Below, one piece after another: positions 43,799 to 51,741 of a DNA stretch of 64,000 nt. Positions within the stretch are counted from its first letter, which is position 1, and each line of letters starts with the position of its first letter. The notes beneath the pieces were generated by a model. The model ran no database searches. It had not been told where the DNA came from and was given only the letters and a program-made list of their open reading frames with translations. The DNA comes from Pseudomonadota bacterium (GTDB taxonomy: Bacteria > Pseudomonadota > Alphaproteobacteria > Rhizobiales > Aestuariivirgaceae). The stretch lies in contig CAUJIO010000023.1 in NCBI GenBank assembly GCA_963205315.1, forward strand, positions 83,907 to 147,906, given 5' to 3'. A program made the position numbers and the translations under genes.

Positions 43799-45847
43799 AT
43801 GACCCGCGACCCCCGTTACGACATTCTCTTCGAGCCCGTCCGCATCGGACCGCATGTGGCACGCAACCGCTTCTACCAGGTGCCGCATTGCAACGGCATG
43901 GGCTACCGCGACGCCTCGGCGCTCGCCGCCATGCGCGGCATGAAGGCGGAAGGCGGCTGGGCGGTTGTCTGCACTGAGATGGTGGAAATCCACCATGGTG
44001 CTGATGTCTCGCCCTATGTCGAACTCCGGTTGTGGAGCGATGACGACATACCCATGCTGGCCCGCATTGCCGAGAAAGTGCACGAACATTCCTCGCTGGC
44101 GGGAATTGAACTCTGCCATTCCGGCTACACCGCCAATAATCTCTGGTCGCGCGAAGTGCCGATCGCCGCCAGCCCCATGCCGACGGGCAGCTCCTACAAC
44201 GATCCCGTACAGGCGCGCGGCATGGACAAGGAAGACATCCGCAATCTCCGCCGCGCCCATCGCGCCGCCGCTCTGCGCTCCAAGCAGGCAGGCTTCGATC
44301 TCGTCTATGTCTATGCCGGCCATGGCCTTGGCATCTTCCAGCACTTCCTGTCGCGGGCCACCAACTTCCGCACTGACGAATATGGCGGCTCCCTCGAAAA
44401 CCGCGCCAGGCTTCTGCGCGAGGTGATCGAGGATACCAAGGATGCGGTGGGCGATACCTGCGCGGTGCCCGTCCGCATCGCCATGCACGAGTTCCAGGGG
44501 TCGGCGGGCCTGGAACCCGCCGAAGTCGAGGATGCAATCGCCATGATGGCCGAGCTTCCCGATCTCTGGGATCTGTCGCTCTCCGACTGGTCGAAGGATT
44601 CGCAAACCTCGCGCTTCTCCGAGGAAGGCTTTCAGGAGCCCTATATCAAGGGCGTCAAGAAGCTCACCACCAAGCCCGTCGTCGGCGTCGGCCGCTATAC
44701 CTCGCCTGATACGATGGTGCGGGTCATCAAGCAGGGCATCATGGACATGATCGGCGCGGCGCGTCCCTCGATCGCCGATCCCTATCTGCCGAACAAGATC
44801 GCCGAGGGCCGGCTCGACGACATCCGGGAATGCATCGGCTGCAACATCTGCGTGACCAATGACTTCACCATGACGCCACTTCGCTGCACCCAGAACCCGT
44901 CGATGGGTGAGGAATGGCGCCGCGGCTGGCATCCGGAAAAGATCGCACCGAAAAAGGCCGATGCCCATGTGCTGATCATTGGCGCCGGCCCCGCGGGCCT
45001 TGAGGCGGGCCGCGCCCTGGGACAGCGCGGACTTCAAGTAACGATTGCCGACAAGGCCTCGGAAGCTGGCGGGCGCGTGGCGAAGGAATGCCGCCTTCCC
45101 GGCCTGGCCGCCTGGAGCCGCGTGCGCGACTGGCGACTGCAGCAAATCAGCAGGATGCCCAATGTCGCGCTTTATCTCGAAAGCGAAATGACGCCCGAGG
45201 CGATTGCTGAAGTGGGTGCCGATCACGTCCTGCTTGCCAGCGGTTCAAGCTGGTTGCGCGATGGCACCGGCCGTCATTTCTTCAGTTCGATTGCCATCGC
45301 CGCGAACAGCGACGTGCTGACCCCGGACGATCTGATGGCGGGCTTGCGTCCGAAGTCTCGCGACGTGGTAATCTACGATGACGATCATTATTACATGGGT
45401 GGCGTGCTGGCCGAACTGCTGCGCAAGGAGGACTATGCCGTCACCCTCGTTACCCCCGCGGCTCTCGCCTCCAATTTCACCAAGACGTCCCTCGAACAGA
45501 AGGCGATCCAGAAGCGCCTGCTGGGTCTTGGCGTGAGGATCGAAGCCAACAAGGCCGTCTCGGCGATCGCAGCGGAACACGTAACGACACAATGCACGTT
45601 CACCATGGATGAGACCCGGCTCCCCACCGCCTCTGTCGTGCTTGTCACCGCCCGCAAGCCCCATGACGCACTGTTCCATCGGCTCTCCGCGCAAGGCATC
45701 GCCTGCACCCGCGCCGGTGATTGCTATGGCCCCGCCACCATCGCAGCAGCGGTCCATGCCGGCCGCAAATTCGCTGAGTATTTCGGCAGCCCGGAACCGG
45801 ATCATCTCGACCAGCCCTTCCGCCGCGAGGTCACAGCCCTGAGCTGA
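43799..45847 (+). CDS. Trimethylamine-dehydrogenase-like FMN/4Fe-4S/FAD oxidoreductase
   Basis: The 682-residue protein matches trimethylamine/dimethylamine dehydrogenase in length and order: FMN barrel, 4Fe-4S site, FAD/ADP domains. Cys31 in QVPHCNG corresponds to the cysteine that links FMN covalently in TMADH. The cluster cysteines are C345, C348, C351 and C363 (ECIGCNIC...LRC), complete here. Trp264 of the aromatic substrate cage is kept (SDWSK), but Met and Asp/Phe stand where TMADH has Tyr60 and Trp355. A different methylated amine, such as dimethylglycine, is therefore more likely. It is divergent from the threonine dehydratase-like gene and has GGAG 4 bases upstream. Confidence 0.85.
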   Translation: MTRDPRYDILFEPVRIGPHVARNRFYQVPHCNGMGYRDASALAAMRGMKAEGGWAVVCTEMVEIHHGADVSPYVELRLWSDDDIPMLARIAEKVHEHSSLAGIELCHSGYTANNLWSREVPIAASPMPTGSSYNDPVQARGMDKEDIRNLRRAHRAAALRSKQAGFDLVYVYAGHGLGIFQHFLSRATNFRTDEYGGSLENRARLLREVIEDTKDAVGDTCAVPVRIAMHEFQGSAGLEPAEVEDAIAMMAELPDLWDLSLSDWSKDSQTSRFSEEGFQEPYIKGVKKLTTKPVVGVGRYTSPDTMVRVIKQGIMDMIGAARPSIADPYLPNKIAEGRLDDIRECIGCNICVTNDFTMTPLRCTQNPSMGEEWRRGWHPEKIAPKKADAHVLIIGAGPAGLEAGRALGQRGLQVTIADKASEAGGRVAKECRLPGLAAWSRVRDWRLQQISRMPNVALYLESEMTPEAIAEVGADHVLLASGSSWLRDGTGRHFFSSIAIAANSDVLTPDDLMAGLRPKSRDVVIYDDDHYYMGGVLAELLRKEDYAVTLVTPAALASNFTKTSLEQKAIQKRLLGLGVRIEANKAVSAIAAEHVTTQCTFTMDETRLPTASVVLVTARKPHDALFHRLSAQGIACTRAGDCYGPATIAAAVHAGRKFAEYFGSPEPDHLDQPFRREVTALS

Positions 45848-45952
45848 ATCACCGCGCTGCCTCATTCCGGTCGCAGGCTCCGGTTATTGTAATCACATAA
45901 AGTGCTCAGTTAAGACACCATTTACCAAACTTGCTCACTGTCTCTTTGAGTA

Positions 45953-47257
45953 ATGCCCAGGGGATCTTCCGTGCTCACGCGTCGCGCCTTCAACTCCCAG
46001 CTCCTTTCACTTGGAAGCCTGTTCGCCATTGCTGCGGCCGCTCCGGCCCTCGCCGAGGAACCGGTTTTCACCAGTTCGATTTCGAGCGTGGCGCCGGCAA
46101 CGGTACCAGCCAATGGCAAGCTCGCGACGCAGACCGAGATTGTCGCCGGCCTTGACCAGATCCCCATGCTGTCGCCTGGCTCGCCCGATGCGATGATGGG
46201 TGCTGTCGCCATGTACGAGGAAATCGTCGCCGGCGGCGGCTGGCAGCAATTGCCGGAGAAGACGCTCAAGAAGGGTGCAAAGGGCGAGGCCGTGCAGGCG
46301 CTCCGCCAGCGGCTGGTGGCAGAAAACTATCTGCCCTTCGATACACTCGGCGGCGCAAGTTCCGCCCTCTATGATGATGAACTGGTAGAGGCCGTCCGCG
46401 CCTTCCAGCTCAATCACGGCGTCCTTCCCAGTGGCATGGTGGCCGAGAAGACCTTGGCCCAGCTCAACATTCCGGCCGAAACCCGTCTCGCCATGCTGCG
46501 CGAGAACGTGGCGCGTGTGGATGCCTATGTGCAGAACTTGTCGAGCTTCGCCATCCTCGTCAACATCCCCGCCGCCCAGCTCGAAACCGTCGAACAGGGC
46601 CGCGTCTACTCGCGCCACAACATCGTCGTCGGCAAGCTGGAGCGCCCCTCGCCGACGCTGGCCAGCAAGGTCAGTGACATCAATTTCAATCCCTACTGGA
46701 AGATCCCGGCCTCGATCGTCGCCAAGGACATCGTGCCGAAATATCTCGATGACCCTGGCTATCTCGAGGCCAATCGCATTCGCGTGTTCGAAAGCGTCGA
46801 CGGCCCCGAAATCGACCCTCTGCTGATCGACTGGGAAACCACACCGGCCGACCGCTATTTCTTCCGTCAGGATCCAGGCGATCACAACTCACTGGGTCTG
46901 GTGAAGATCAATTTTCCCAACGATCACATGGTCTACATGCACGACACGCCGCACCGCGAGCTGTTCGGCCGCAATGTTCGCTTTGAGAGCTCTGGCTGCG
47001 TGCGCATCGATCAGGTCGCAACCGTGGTGAAGTGGATTCTCGACCGCTCCGGCAGTCCTGTCGATGACACCCAGTATGAAATGCTGATCGCCAGCGCCGA
47101 ACCCTACGATCAGCAGATCCAGAATGGCCCCGATATCCGCTGGATGTACCTGACCGCCTGGGCGACCGAAGACGGCCGCGTCAATTTCCGCAATGACGTT
47201 TACGGCCTCGATGGCACCGGGTTCATCTTCGGTCAGCCGCAGCCAAAGACCTATTAG
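45953..47257 (+). CDS. L,D-transpeptidase (YcbB/YkuD type) with peptidoglycan-binding domain
   Basis: This 434-residue exported enzyme cross-links or attaches peptidoglycan through L,D bonds. After a twin-arginine-like signal (LTRRAFNSQLLSLGSLF) it has a peptidoglycan-binding domain near residues 100-175 (KGAKGEAVQALRQRL, VRAFQLNHGVLPSGMV). A YkuD domain with MHDTPHRELFGRN and catalytic Cys349 in SSGCVRID follows. Polarly growing rhizobiales rely heavily on L,D-crosslinks, so this fits the GPR-like gene. A GTG at 45971 is an alternative start. It probably acts in the periplasm on the sacculus. Confidence 0.9.
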   Translation: MPRGSSVLTRRAFNSQLLSLGSLFAIAAAAPALAEEPVFTSSISSVAPATVPANGKLATQTEIVAGLDQIPMLSPGSPDAMMGAVAMYEEIVAGGGWQQLPEKTLKKGAKGEAVQALRQRLVAENYLPFDTLGGASSALYDDELVEAVRAFQLNHGVLPSGMVAEKTLAQLNIPAETRLAMLRENVARVDAYVQNLSSFAILVNIPAAQLETVEQGRVYSRHNIVVGKLERPSPTLASKVSDINFNPYWKIPASIVAKDIVPKYLDDPGYLEANRIRVFESVDGPEIDPLLIDWETTPADRYFFRQDPGDHNSLGLVKINFPNDHMVYMHDTPHRELFGRNVRFESSGCVRIDQVATVVKWILDRSGSPVDDTQYEMLIASAEPYDQQIQNGPDIRWMYLTAWATEDGRVNFRNDVYGLDGTGFIFGQPQPKTY

Positions 47258-47311
47258 GCCTGGCACAACGGCCAGTACGTTGCGGCGGACTGACTTGAAT
47301 GCGTGAACCGG

Positions 47312-47689
47312 ATGAACCTCGCTGATATCTATCGCGATTACATTGCCTGCCTGAACCGGCAGGATTGGCCGAAGTTGAAAGACTTCGTCGCCGAAGATGT
47401 CGTCCATAACGATCAGCAATTCGGATTGTCCGGCTATCGCCAGATGCTGGAACGCGACTACGAGCAGATTCCCGATCTTCGGTTCAACATCAAGCTGCTG
47501 GTATCCGATGCGCCCTATGTCGCAAGCCGGCTTGGTTTTGATTGCCGGCCAATCGGAAAATTCCTCGGCCTCGACGTGAACGGCAAGCGGGTCGTGTTCA
47601 CCGAGAACGTGTTCTATGAGTTCCGGGACTCGAGGATCACACGCGTGTGGTCACTCATCGACAAGGCGGCCATCCCGTCTCAGCTTTGA
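47312..47689 (+). CDS. SnoaL-like ester cyclase family protein
   Basis: The 125-residue protein has the NTF2/SnoaL fold signature, with a conserved N-terminus (IYRDYIACLNRQDWPKLKDFVAEDVVHN), a GLSGYRQMLERDYEQIPDLRF block and C-terminal VFYEFRDSRITRVWSLID. Members are ubiquitous small enzymes or binding proteins with mostly unknown substrates. It lies 54 bases after the L,D-transpeptidase gene. ATG 47312 was preferred to a GTG three codons earlier. Confidence 0.8.
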   Translation: MNLADIYRDYIACLNRQDWPKLKDFVAEDVVHNDQQFGLSGYRQMLERDYEQIPDLRFNIKLLVSDAPYVASRLGFDCRPIGKFLGLDVNGKRVVFTENVFYEFRDSRITRVWSLIDKAAIPSQL

Positions 47690-47774
47690 GTTATCACGTG
47701 ACAGGGCTCATGCGCTTGCGGCGCGCGGCGTCCGGTTCTATGCCTGAAATCATGGCAACGAACCGGATTCCCAC

Positions 47775-48611
47775 ATGACCGACCGCAGCTATTTTTCCGC
47801 CCTCGGCGGCCACCCGCCACAGACCGATCTCCTCACCGGCCGCGCGGTTTTCACCGAGGCCTATGCAGTCATCCCGAAGGGCACGATGCGTGACATCGTG
47901 ACGAGCCTGCTGCCGTTCTGGGACAAGACCAGAGCCTGGGTCATCGCCCGCCCGCTCTCGGGCTTTGCCGAAACCTTCTCGCAGTACATCATGGAAGTTT
48001 CTCCCGGCGGCGGCAGCGACAAGCCGGAACTCGACCCCGAAGCCGAAGGCGTTCTCTTCGTCGTTTCAGGCGAACTCTTGCTGACGCTTGACGGCAAGAC
48101 CCACGAGCTGAAAACGGGCGGCTATGCCTTCATTCCTCCATCCTCGAGGTGGAGCGTGAAGAACGTCACCACCGCGCCGGTGCGCTTTCACTGGGTGCGC
48201 AAGGCCTATGAGAAGGTCGAGGGCATCGGCATACCCGAGGCCTTCGTCACCAGCGATGACGCCGTGAAGCCTCACCCCATGCCCGGCACCGATGGCAAAT
48301 GGGCCACCACACGCTTTGCCGATCCCAATGACATCCGCCACGACATGCATGTCAACATCGTCACCTTCGAGCCCGGCGCCATCATCCCCTTCGCTGAAAC
48401 CCATGTGATGGAACACGGCCTCTATGTGCTTGAAGGCAAGGCAGTCTATCGCCTCAACAGCGACTGGGTGGAAGTCGAGGCCGGAGACTTCATGTGGCTC
48501 CGCGCCTTCTGCCCGCAGGCCTGTTACGCCGGCGGTCCCGGCCGCTTCCGCTATCTGCTTTACAAGGATGTGAACCGCCACATGAAGCTTTCAAGTCCGT
48601 TCCGGCGGTAG
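47775..48611 (+). CDS. (S)-ureidoglycine aminohydrolase (bicupin)
   Basis: The enzyme releases ammonia from (S)-ureidoglycine to give (S)-ureidoglycolate in allantoin breakdown. The 278-residue protein has two cupin domains. The second holds the likely Mn-binding residues in FAETHVMEHGLYVLEGKAVYRL, with Glu and His ligands, and the first has FVVSGELLLTLDGKTHELKTGGYAFIPPSSRW. Family-typical residues run through both. No allantoinase or allantoate amidohydrolase gene is in the window, so it is an orphan of the pathway here. Confidence 0.85.
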   Translation: MTDRSYFSALGGHPPQTDLLTGRAVFTEAYAVIPKGTMRDIVTSLLPFWDKTRAWVIARPLSGFAETFSQYIMEVSPGGGSDKPELDPEAEGVLFVVSGELLLTLDGKTHELKTGGYAFIPPSSRWSVKNVTTAPVRFHWVRKAYEKVEGIGIPEAFVTSDDAVKPHPMPGTDGKWATTRFADPNDIRHDMHVNIVTFEPGAIIPFAETHVMEHGLYVLEGKAVYRLNSDWVEVEAGDFMWLRAFCPQACYAGGPGRFRYLLYKDVNRHMKLSSPFRR

Positions 48612-48675
48612 ACCGGGCCGACCCCGCAAGCTGGGATGAAAGCATCACAAGGCTGCAATTTCTGCGGCTGCGACA

Positions 48676-48701
48676 TGATGTATTATACATCAGTATTGAC
48701 A
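48676..48701 (+). promoter_or_regulatory. Palindromic operator and -35 element before the XRE gene
   Basis: TGATGTAT-T-ATACATCA (48676-48692) is a perfect palindrome with 8-bp arms. It is followed after 3 bases by TTGACA (48696-48701), a consensus -35. A -10 element is not obvious. It lies 72 bases before the XRE start and may be the regulator's own operator. Confidence 0.5.
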
Positions 48702-48763
48702 TACAGAACTTGCATTATTAGGTTTCGCCTACACTAAATCCTATTGAGTGGAGATCATCCCCC

Positions 48764-49030
48764 ATGATCACCTCGACCCAGATTCGCGCCGCTCGCGCCA
48801 TGCTCGGTATCGACCAGAAAGCATTGGCGGATCTGGCAGGACTCTCCCTTCCGACCATCCAGCGCATGGAAGCAAGCGACGGTCAGGTCCGCGGCGTGGT
48901 CGATAGCCTTGTGAAAGTTGTCCAGGCGCTCGAGGGGTCGGGAATCGAGCTGATTGGCGAAGGTGCAACAAGTGCCGGTGGCGGGCGCGGCGTGCGGCTG
49001 CGAAGCAAGTCTTCCCCGCCGCAGACGTGA
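48764..49030 (+). CDS. Small XRE-family HTH regulator
   Basis: The 88-residue protein is almost entirely an HTH domain: MITSTQIRAARAMLGIDQKALADLAGLSLPTIQRMEAS, with the recognition helix LSLPTIQRMEAS, then a linker and GIELIGEGA. It is of the short type common in rhizobiales that occurs singly or next to SulP transporters. A palindromic operator candidate is immediately upstream. The SulP gene follows 35 bases later, suggesting it may control it. Confidence 0.85.
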   Translation: MITSTQIRAARAMLGIDQKALADLAGLSLPTIQRMEASDGQVRGVVDSLVKVVQALEGSGIELIGEGATSAGGGRGVRLRSKSSPPQT

Positions 49031-49064
49031 ACCGTGCACCCACATCCCCCGTCCGAGTTTTCCA

Positions 49065-50789
49065 ATGTCCGTTGAAACCGCCTCCTCCCGCCGCGCACCC
49101 CACAGCGCCAGCTTCATCGAACTCTTCACACCGAAACTGGTGACCGTTCTGCGCGAGGGTTACAGCTTCGCCAATCTGCGGACTGACGCGATCGCCGGAT
49201 TGACGGTGGCCATCGTCGCCTTGCCGCTGTCCATGGCCATTGCCATCGCGTCGGGCGCGTCTCCGGCTCAGGGCCTGTACACAGCGATCGTCGGCGGCTT
49301 CATCATTTCCGCCCTCGGCGGTTCACGGTTCCAGATCGGCGGCCCCGCTGGCGCCTTTATCGTGCTGGTCGCCTCAACCGTCGCCGTGCACGGCATGGAT
49401 GGGCTGATCCTTGCCACCTTCCTCTCCGGCCTGATGCTCGCCGCCATTGGCTTCCTGCGCCTCGGCACCTACATCAAGTTCATCCCTTTTCCGGTCACCG
49501 TGGGCTTCACCTCGGGCATTGCCGTCATCATCTTCGCCAGCCAGATCAAGGAACTCCTGGGGCTGACGTTGAGCGGCGGCGAGCCGGGTCCGTTGCTCGA
49601 GAAGCTTCCGGTCCTTTGGGCGGCCCTTGGCAGCATCACCCCGGCAGCCGTTGCGCTCTCTGCCGGCACCGCTGCCATCATCATGGGCCTCAAGAAAATC
49701 CGCCCCCATTGGCCCGGCATGCTGATTGCGGTTGCCGCTGCTGCAGCCCTCACAGCCATCCTGCAGCTGCCCGTCGCCACCATCGGGACGCGGTTCGGCG
49801 GTATTCCCAGTGCAATTCCACTGCCCTCCCTGCCCGCATTCGACCCGGCGAAAATTCTTGCGGTCCTCCCCGCCGCGATTTCCTTCACGTTGCTGGGCGC
49901 CATCGAGTCGCTTCTCTCCGCCGTCGTCGCCGATGGCATGACCGGCCGGCGGCATCGGTCCAATTGCGAACTCGTGGCCCAGGGTATCGGCAACATGGCC
50001 TCTGCCCTGTTCGGCGGCTTCTGCGTCACCGGCACCATCGCGCGCACCGCCACCAATGTCCGCGCTGGCGCGCACGGCCCGGTGTCCGGCATGTTCCACG
50101 CGCTCTTCCTGCTGCTGTTCATGGTGCTGGCCGCTCCGCTCGCCTCCTACATTCCGCTCGCCGCACTGGCCGGAGTCCTCGCCGTCGTGTCCTGGAACAT
50201 GGTGGAGAAGACCGCGATTGCGGTGCTGGTCCGCTCCGGCTGGGGAGACGCCGCGGTGCTCGCCGTCACTTTCTTCCTGACTGTTTTCCGCGATCTGACC
50301 GAAGCGATCGTCGTGGGCTTCGCCTTGGGTTCGGTTCTCTTCATCCACCGCATGTCGCAAGCCACCGCGGTTGAAACCCACACGCCGTTCGTCGGTGAGG
50401 ATCAGTCCGATGCCGATGCGCCGCGGGGCGCCTATCACGAAGAAGCGGCCGCCGATCCGGAGATCGTGGTCTATCGCATCACGGGCGCATTCTTCTTTGG
50501 CGCCGCTGCCACGATTGGCTCGGTTCTCGACAACATTCAGGACACGCACAAGGCGCTGATCATCGACTTCGCTGCCGTACCCTTCCTCGACTCGACTGGT
50601 GCCAACGTCATCGAAGGCCTCGCCCGCAAGGCCGCGCGGCGCGGCGTTCACCTTTATGTGGCCGCTGCCAATTCCGGCATCCGTCGTGCACTCCTCACGC
50701 ACGGCGTACGTCCACCGCACGTCGAATATGCAGCGTCACTCGATGACGCGTTGAATGCGGCCCGGGAGAAGTCCAGACTCAATACGTGA
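49065..50789 (+). CDS. SulP-family anion transporter with STAS domain
   Basis: The 574-residue protein has ten or more transmembrane segments with the SulP signature (GLYTAIVGGFIISALGGSRFQIGGPAGAF) and a C-terminal STAS domain (about residues 465-560, ALIIDFAAVPFLDSTGANVIEGL). SulP members move sulfate, bicarbonate or dicarboxylates. With no carbonic anhydrase or sulfur gene adjacent the substrate is open. It follows the small XRE regulator on the same strand and its last 11 bases overlap the convergent pilus adhesin gene. ATG 49065 was chosen by homology. Confidence 0.88.
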   Translation: MSVETASSRRAPHSASFIELFTPKLVTVLREGYSFANLRTDAIAGLTVAIVALPLSMAIAIASGASPAQGLYTAIVGGFIISALGGSRFQIGGPAGAFIVLVASTVAVHGMDGLILATFLSGLMLAAIGFLRLGTYIKFIPFPVTVGFTSGIAVIIFASQIKELLGLTLSGGEPGPLLEKLPVLWAALGSITPAAVALSAGTAAIIMGLKKIRPHWPGMLIAVAAAAALTAILQLPVATIGTRFGGIPSAIPLPSLPAFDPAKILAVLPAAISFTLLGAIESLLSAVVADGMTGRRHRSNCELVAQGIGNMASALFGGFCVTGTIARTATNVRAGAHGPVSGMFHALFLLLFMVLAAPLASYIPLAALAGVLAVVSWNMVEKTAIAVLVRSGWGDAAVLAVTFFLTVFRDLTEAIVVGFALGSVLFIHRMSQATAVETHTPFVGEDQSDADAPRGAYHEEAAADPEIVVYRITGAFFFGAAATIGSVLDNIQDTHKALIIDFAAVPFLDSTGANVIEGLARKAARRGVHLYVAAANSGIRRALLTHGVRPPHVEYAASLDDALNAAREKSRLNT

Positions 50790-51741
50790 TCGTCACGATC
50801 ACGTTGTCGGTATAGAGCTGCGACCACGGGGTTGGCTGCGGCGGCACAAGGCCATAGCCGGTGAAGGTCTGCGCCGTTCCGGTCGACGTGGCGCTCATCG
50901 TATCCGTTCCGATGGTATTGCCCCAGATTTGCGTGCGCCCGGAGTCGCGATAGATCTGATATTTCACCGTCTGTGACGGCGTCACGCTGCCGCGCATCTT
51001 GCGATTGGCGGGAACGGTGGCCCCTGACGAACCGTTGTTGAGCCCGATTTCATAAGTGGTGCCGACGGTGCATGTGGCAGTGATGCTGTTTGTCGCCTGA
51101 ATGGCCGTATCGAGCTGCAGCCGGGATCCGAAGTCCATGGTGCTCGAAACGACCGTACACGTGCTGTTGTTCGAGGTCCTGACCGTGAATGGAACATTCT
51201 GCGCTCGCGCCGACAATGTCGCGCTGCAGCTGAACGACGGAGCAAGACCATAGTCGATCTGCGTCTGCGATCCCGAGAATACCGACGAATAAGTGCCGGT
51301 CGGCAACGCACCTTGCTGATTGTAGAGACGGCCGAATATGGTCTGGGTCGTCGAGCCAAAGCCATTGTTGCCGATGGTAACGCTGATCGCCGGCGGCCGG
51401 GCAGAATAGGCCCAGGTATAGGAGCCCCAGCTCTGTCCCACGCCATTGCTGCGAAACAGATCGTAGCTCATTCGCGTTGCGCCCTGCGTGAGATAGCGCG
51501 GGCTGCCGGAGGTCGATGCGCCGCCGGAGCCGGCATTGAAATTGGCACAGATGCGGATCGTTTGTCCCGCTGTACCCGCGCAATCCGCCGTGAAGGTTCC
51601 TGTGGCCGTCTGGAAGCCGCCCGAATTCAGGTTGACGTTGCCGAAATCGATGCCGGTGTTGCTGAACGAGCATGAGAAGGCCTGCGCCGGAGCGCACCAG
51701 CATAACAGGAACATCAGGAAAAGCGGAAATCTCAGCTGCAT
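50779..51741 (-). CDS. Spore coat U-domain protein, probable archaic pilus tip adhesin
   Basis: The 320-residue protein has a signal peptide (MQLRFPLFLMFLLCWCAPAQA) and two spore coat U (SCPU) domains, each starting with CxFSxxGIDFGNV-like or CxxSARAQNVPF-like strands and paired cysteines. In Csu-type archaic chaperone-usher systems a two-domain protein of this kind is the tip adhesin (CsuE-like). Its start overlaps the usher stop by 10 bases, so it is the last gene of the locus. The 3' end overlaps the SulP gene. Confidence 0.85.
   Translation of the reverse strand: MQLRFPLFLMFLLCWCAPAQAFSCSFSNTGIDFGNVNLNSGGFQTATGTFTADCAGTAGQTIRICANFNAGSGGASTSGSPRYLTQGATRMSYDLFRSNGVGQSWGSYTWAYSARPPAISVTIGNNGFGSTTQTIFGRLYNQQGALPTGTYSSVFSGSQTQIDYGLAPSFSCSATLSARAQNVPFTVRTSNNSTCTVVSSTMDFGSRLQLDTAIQATNSITATCTVGTTYEIGLNNGSSGATVPANRKMRGSVTPSQTVKYQIYRDSGRTQIWGNTIGTDTMSATSTGTAQTFTGYGLVPPQPTPWSQLYTDNVIVTITY

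Noticed and set aside
45910..45924. CtrA-like TTAA-N7-TTTA before the L,D-transpeptidase gene
   Set aside because: One half-site is imperfect, and such near-matches are expected by chance in an A/T-rich promoter region. Not strong enough to call.
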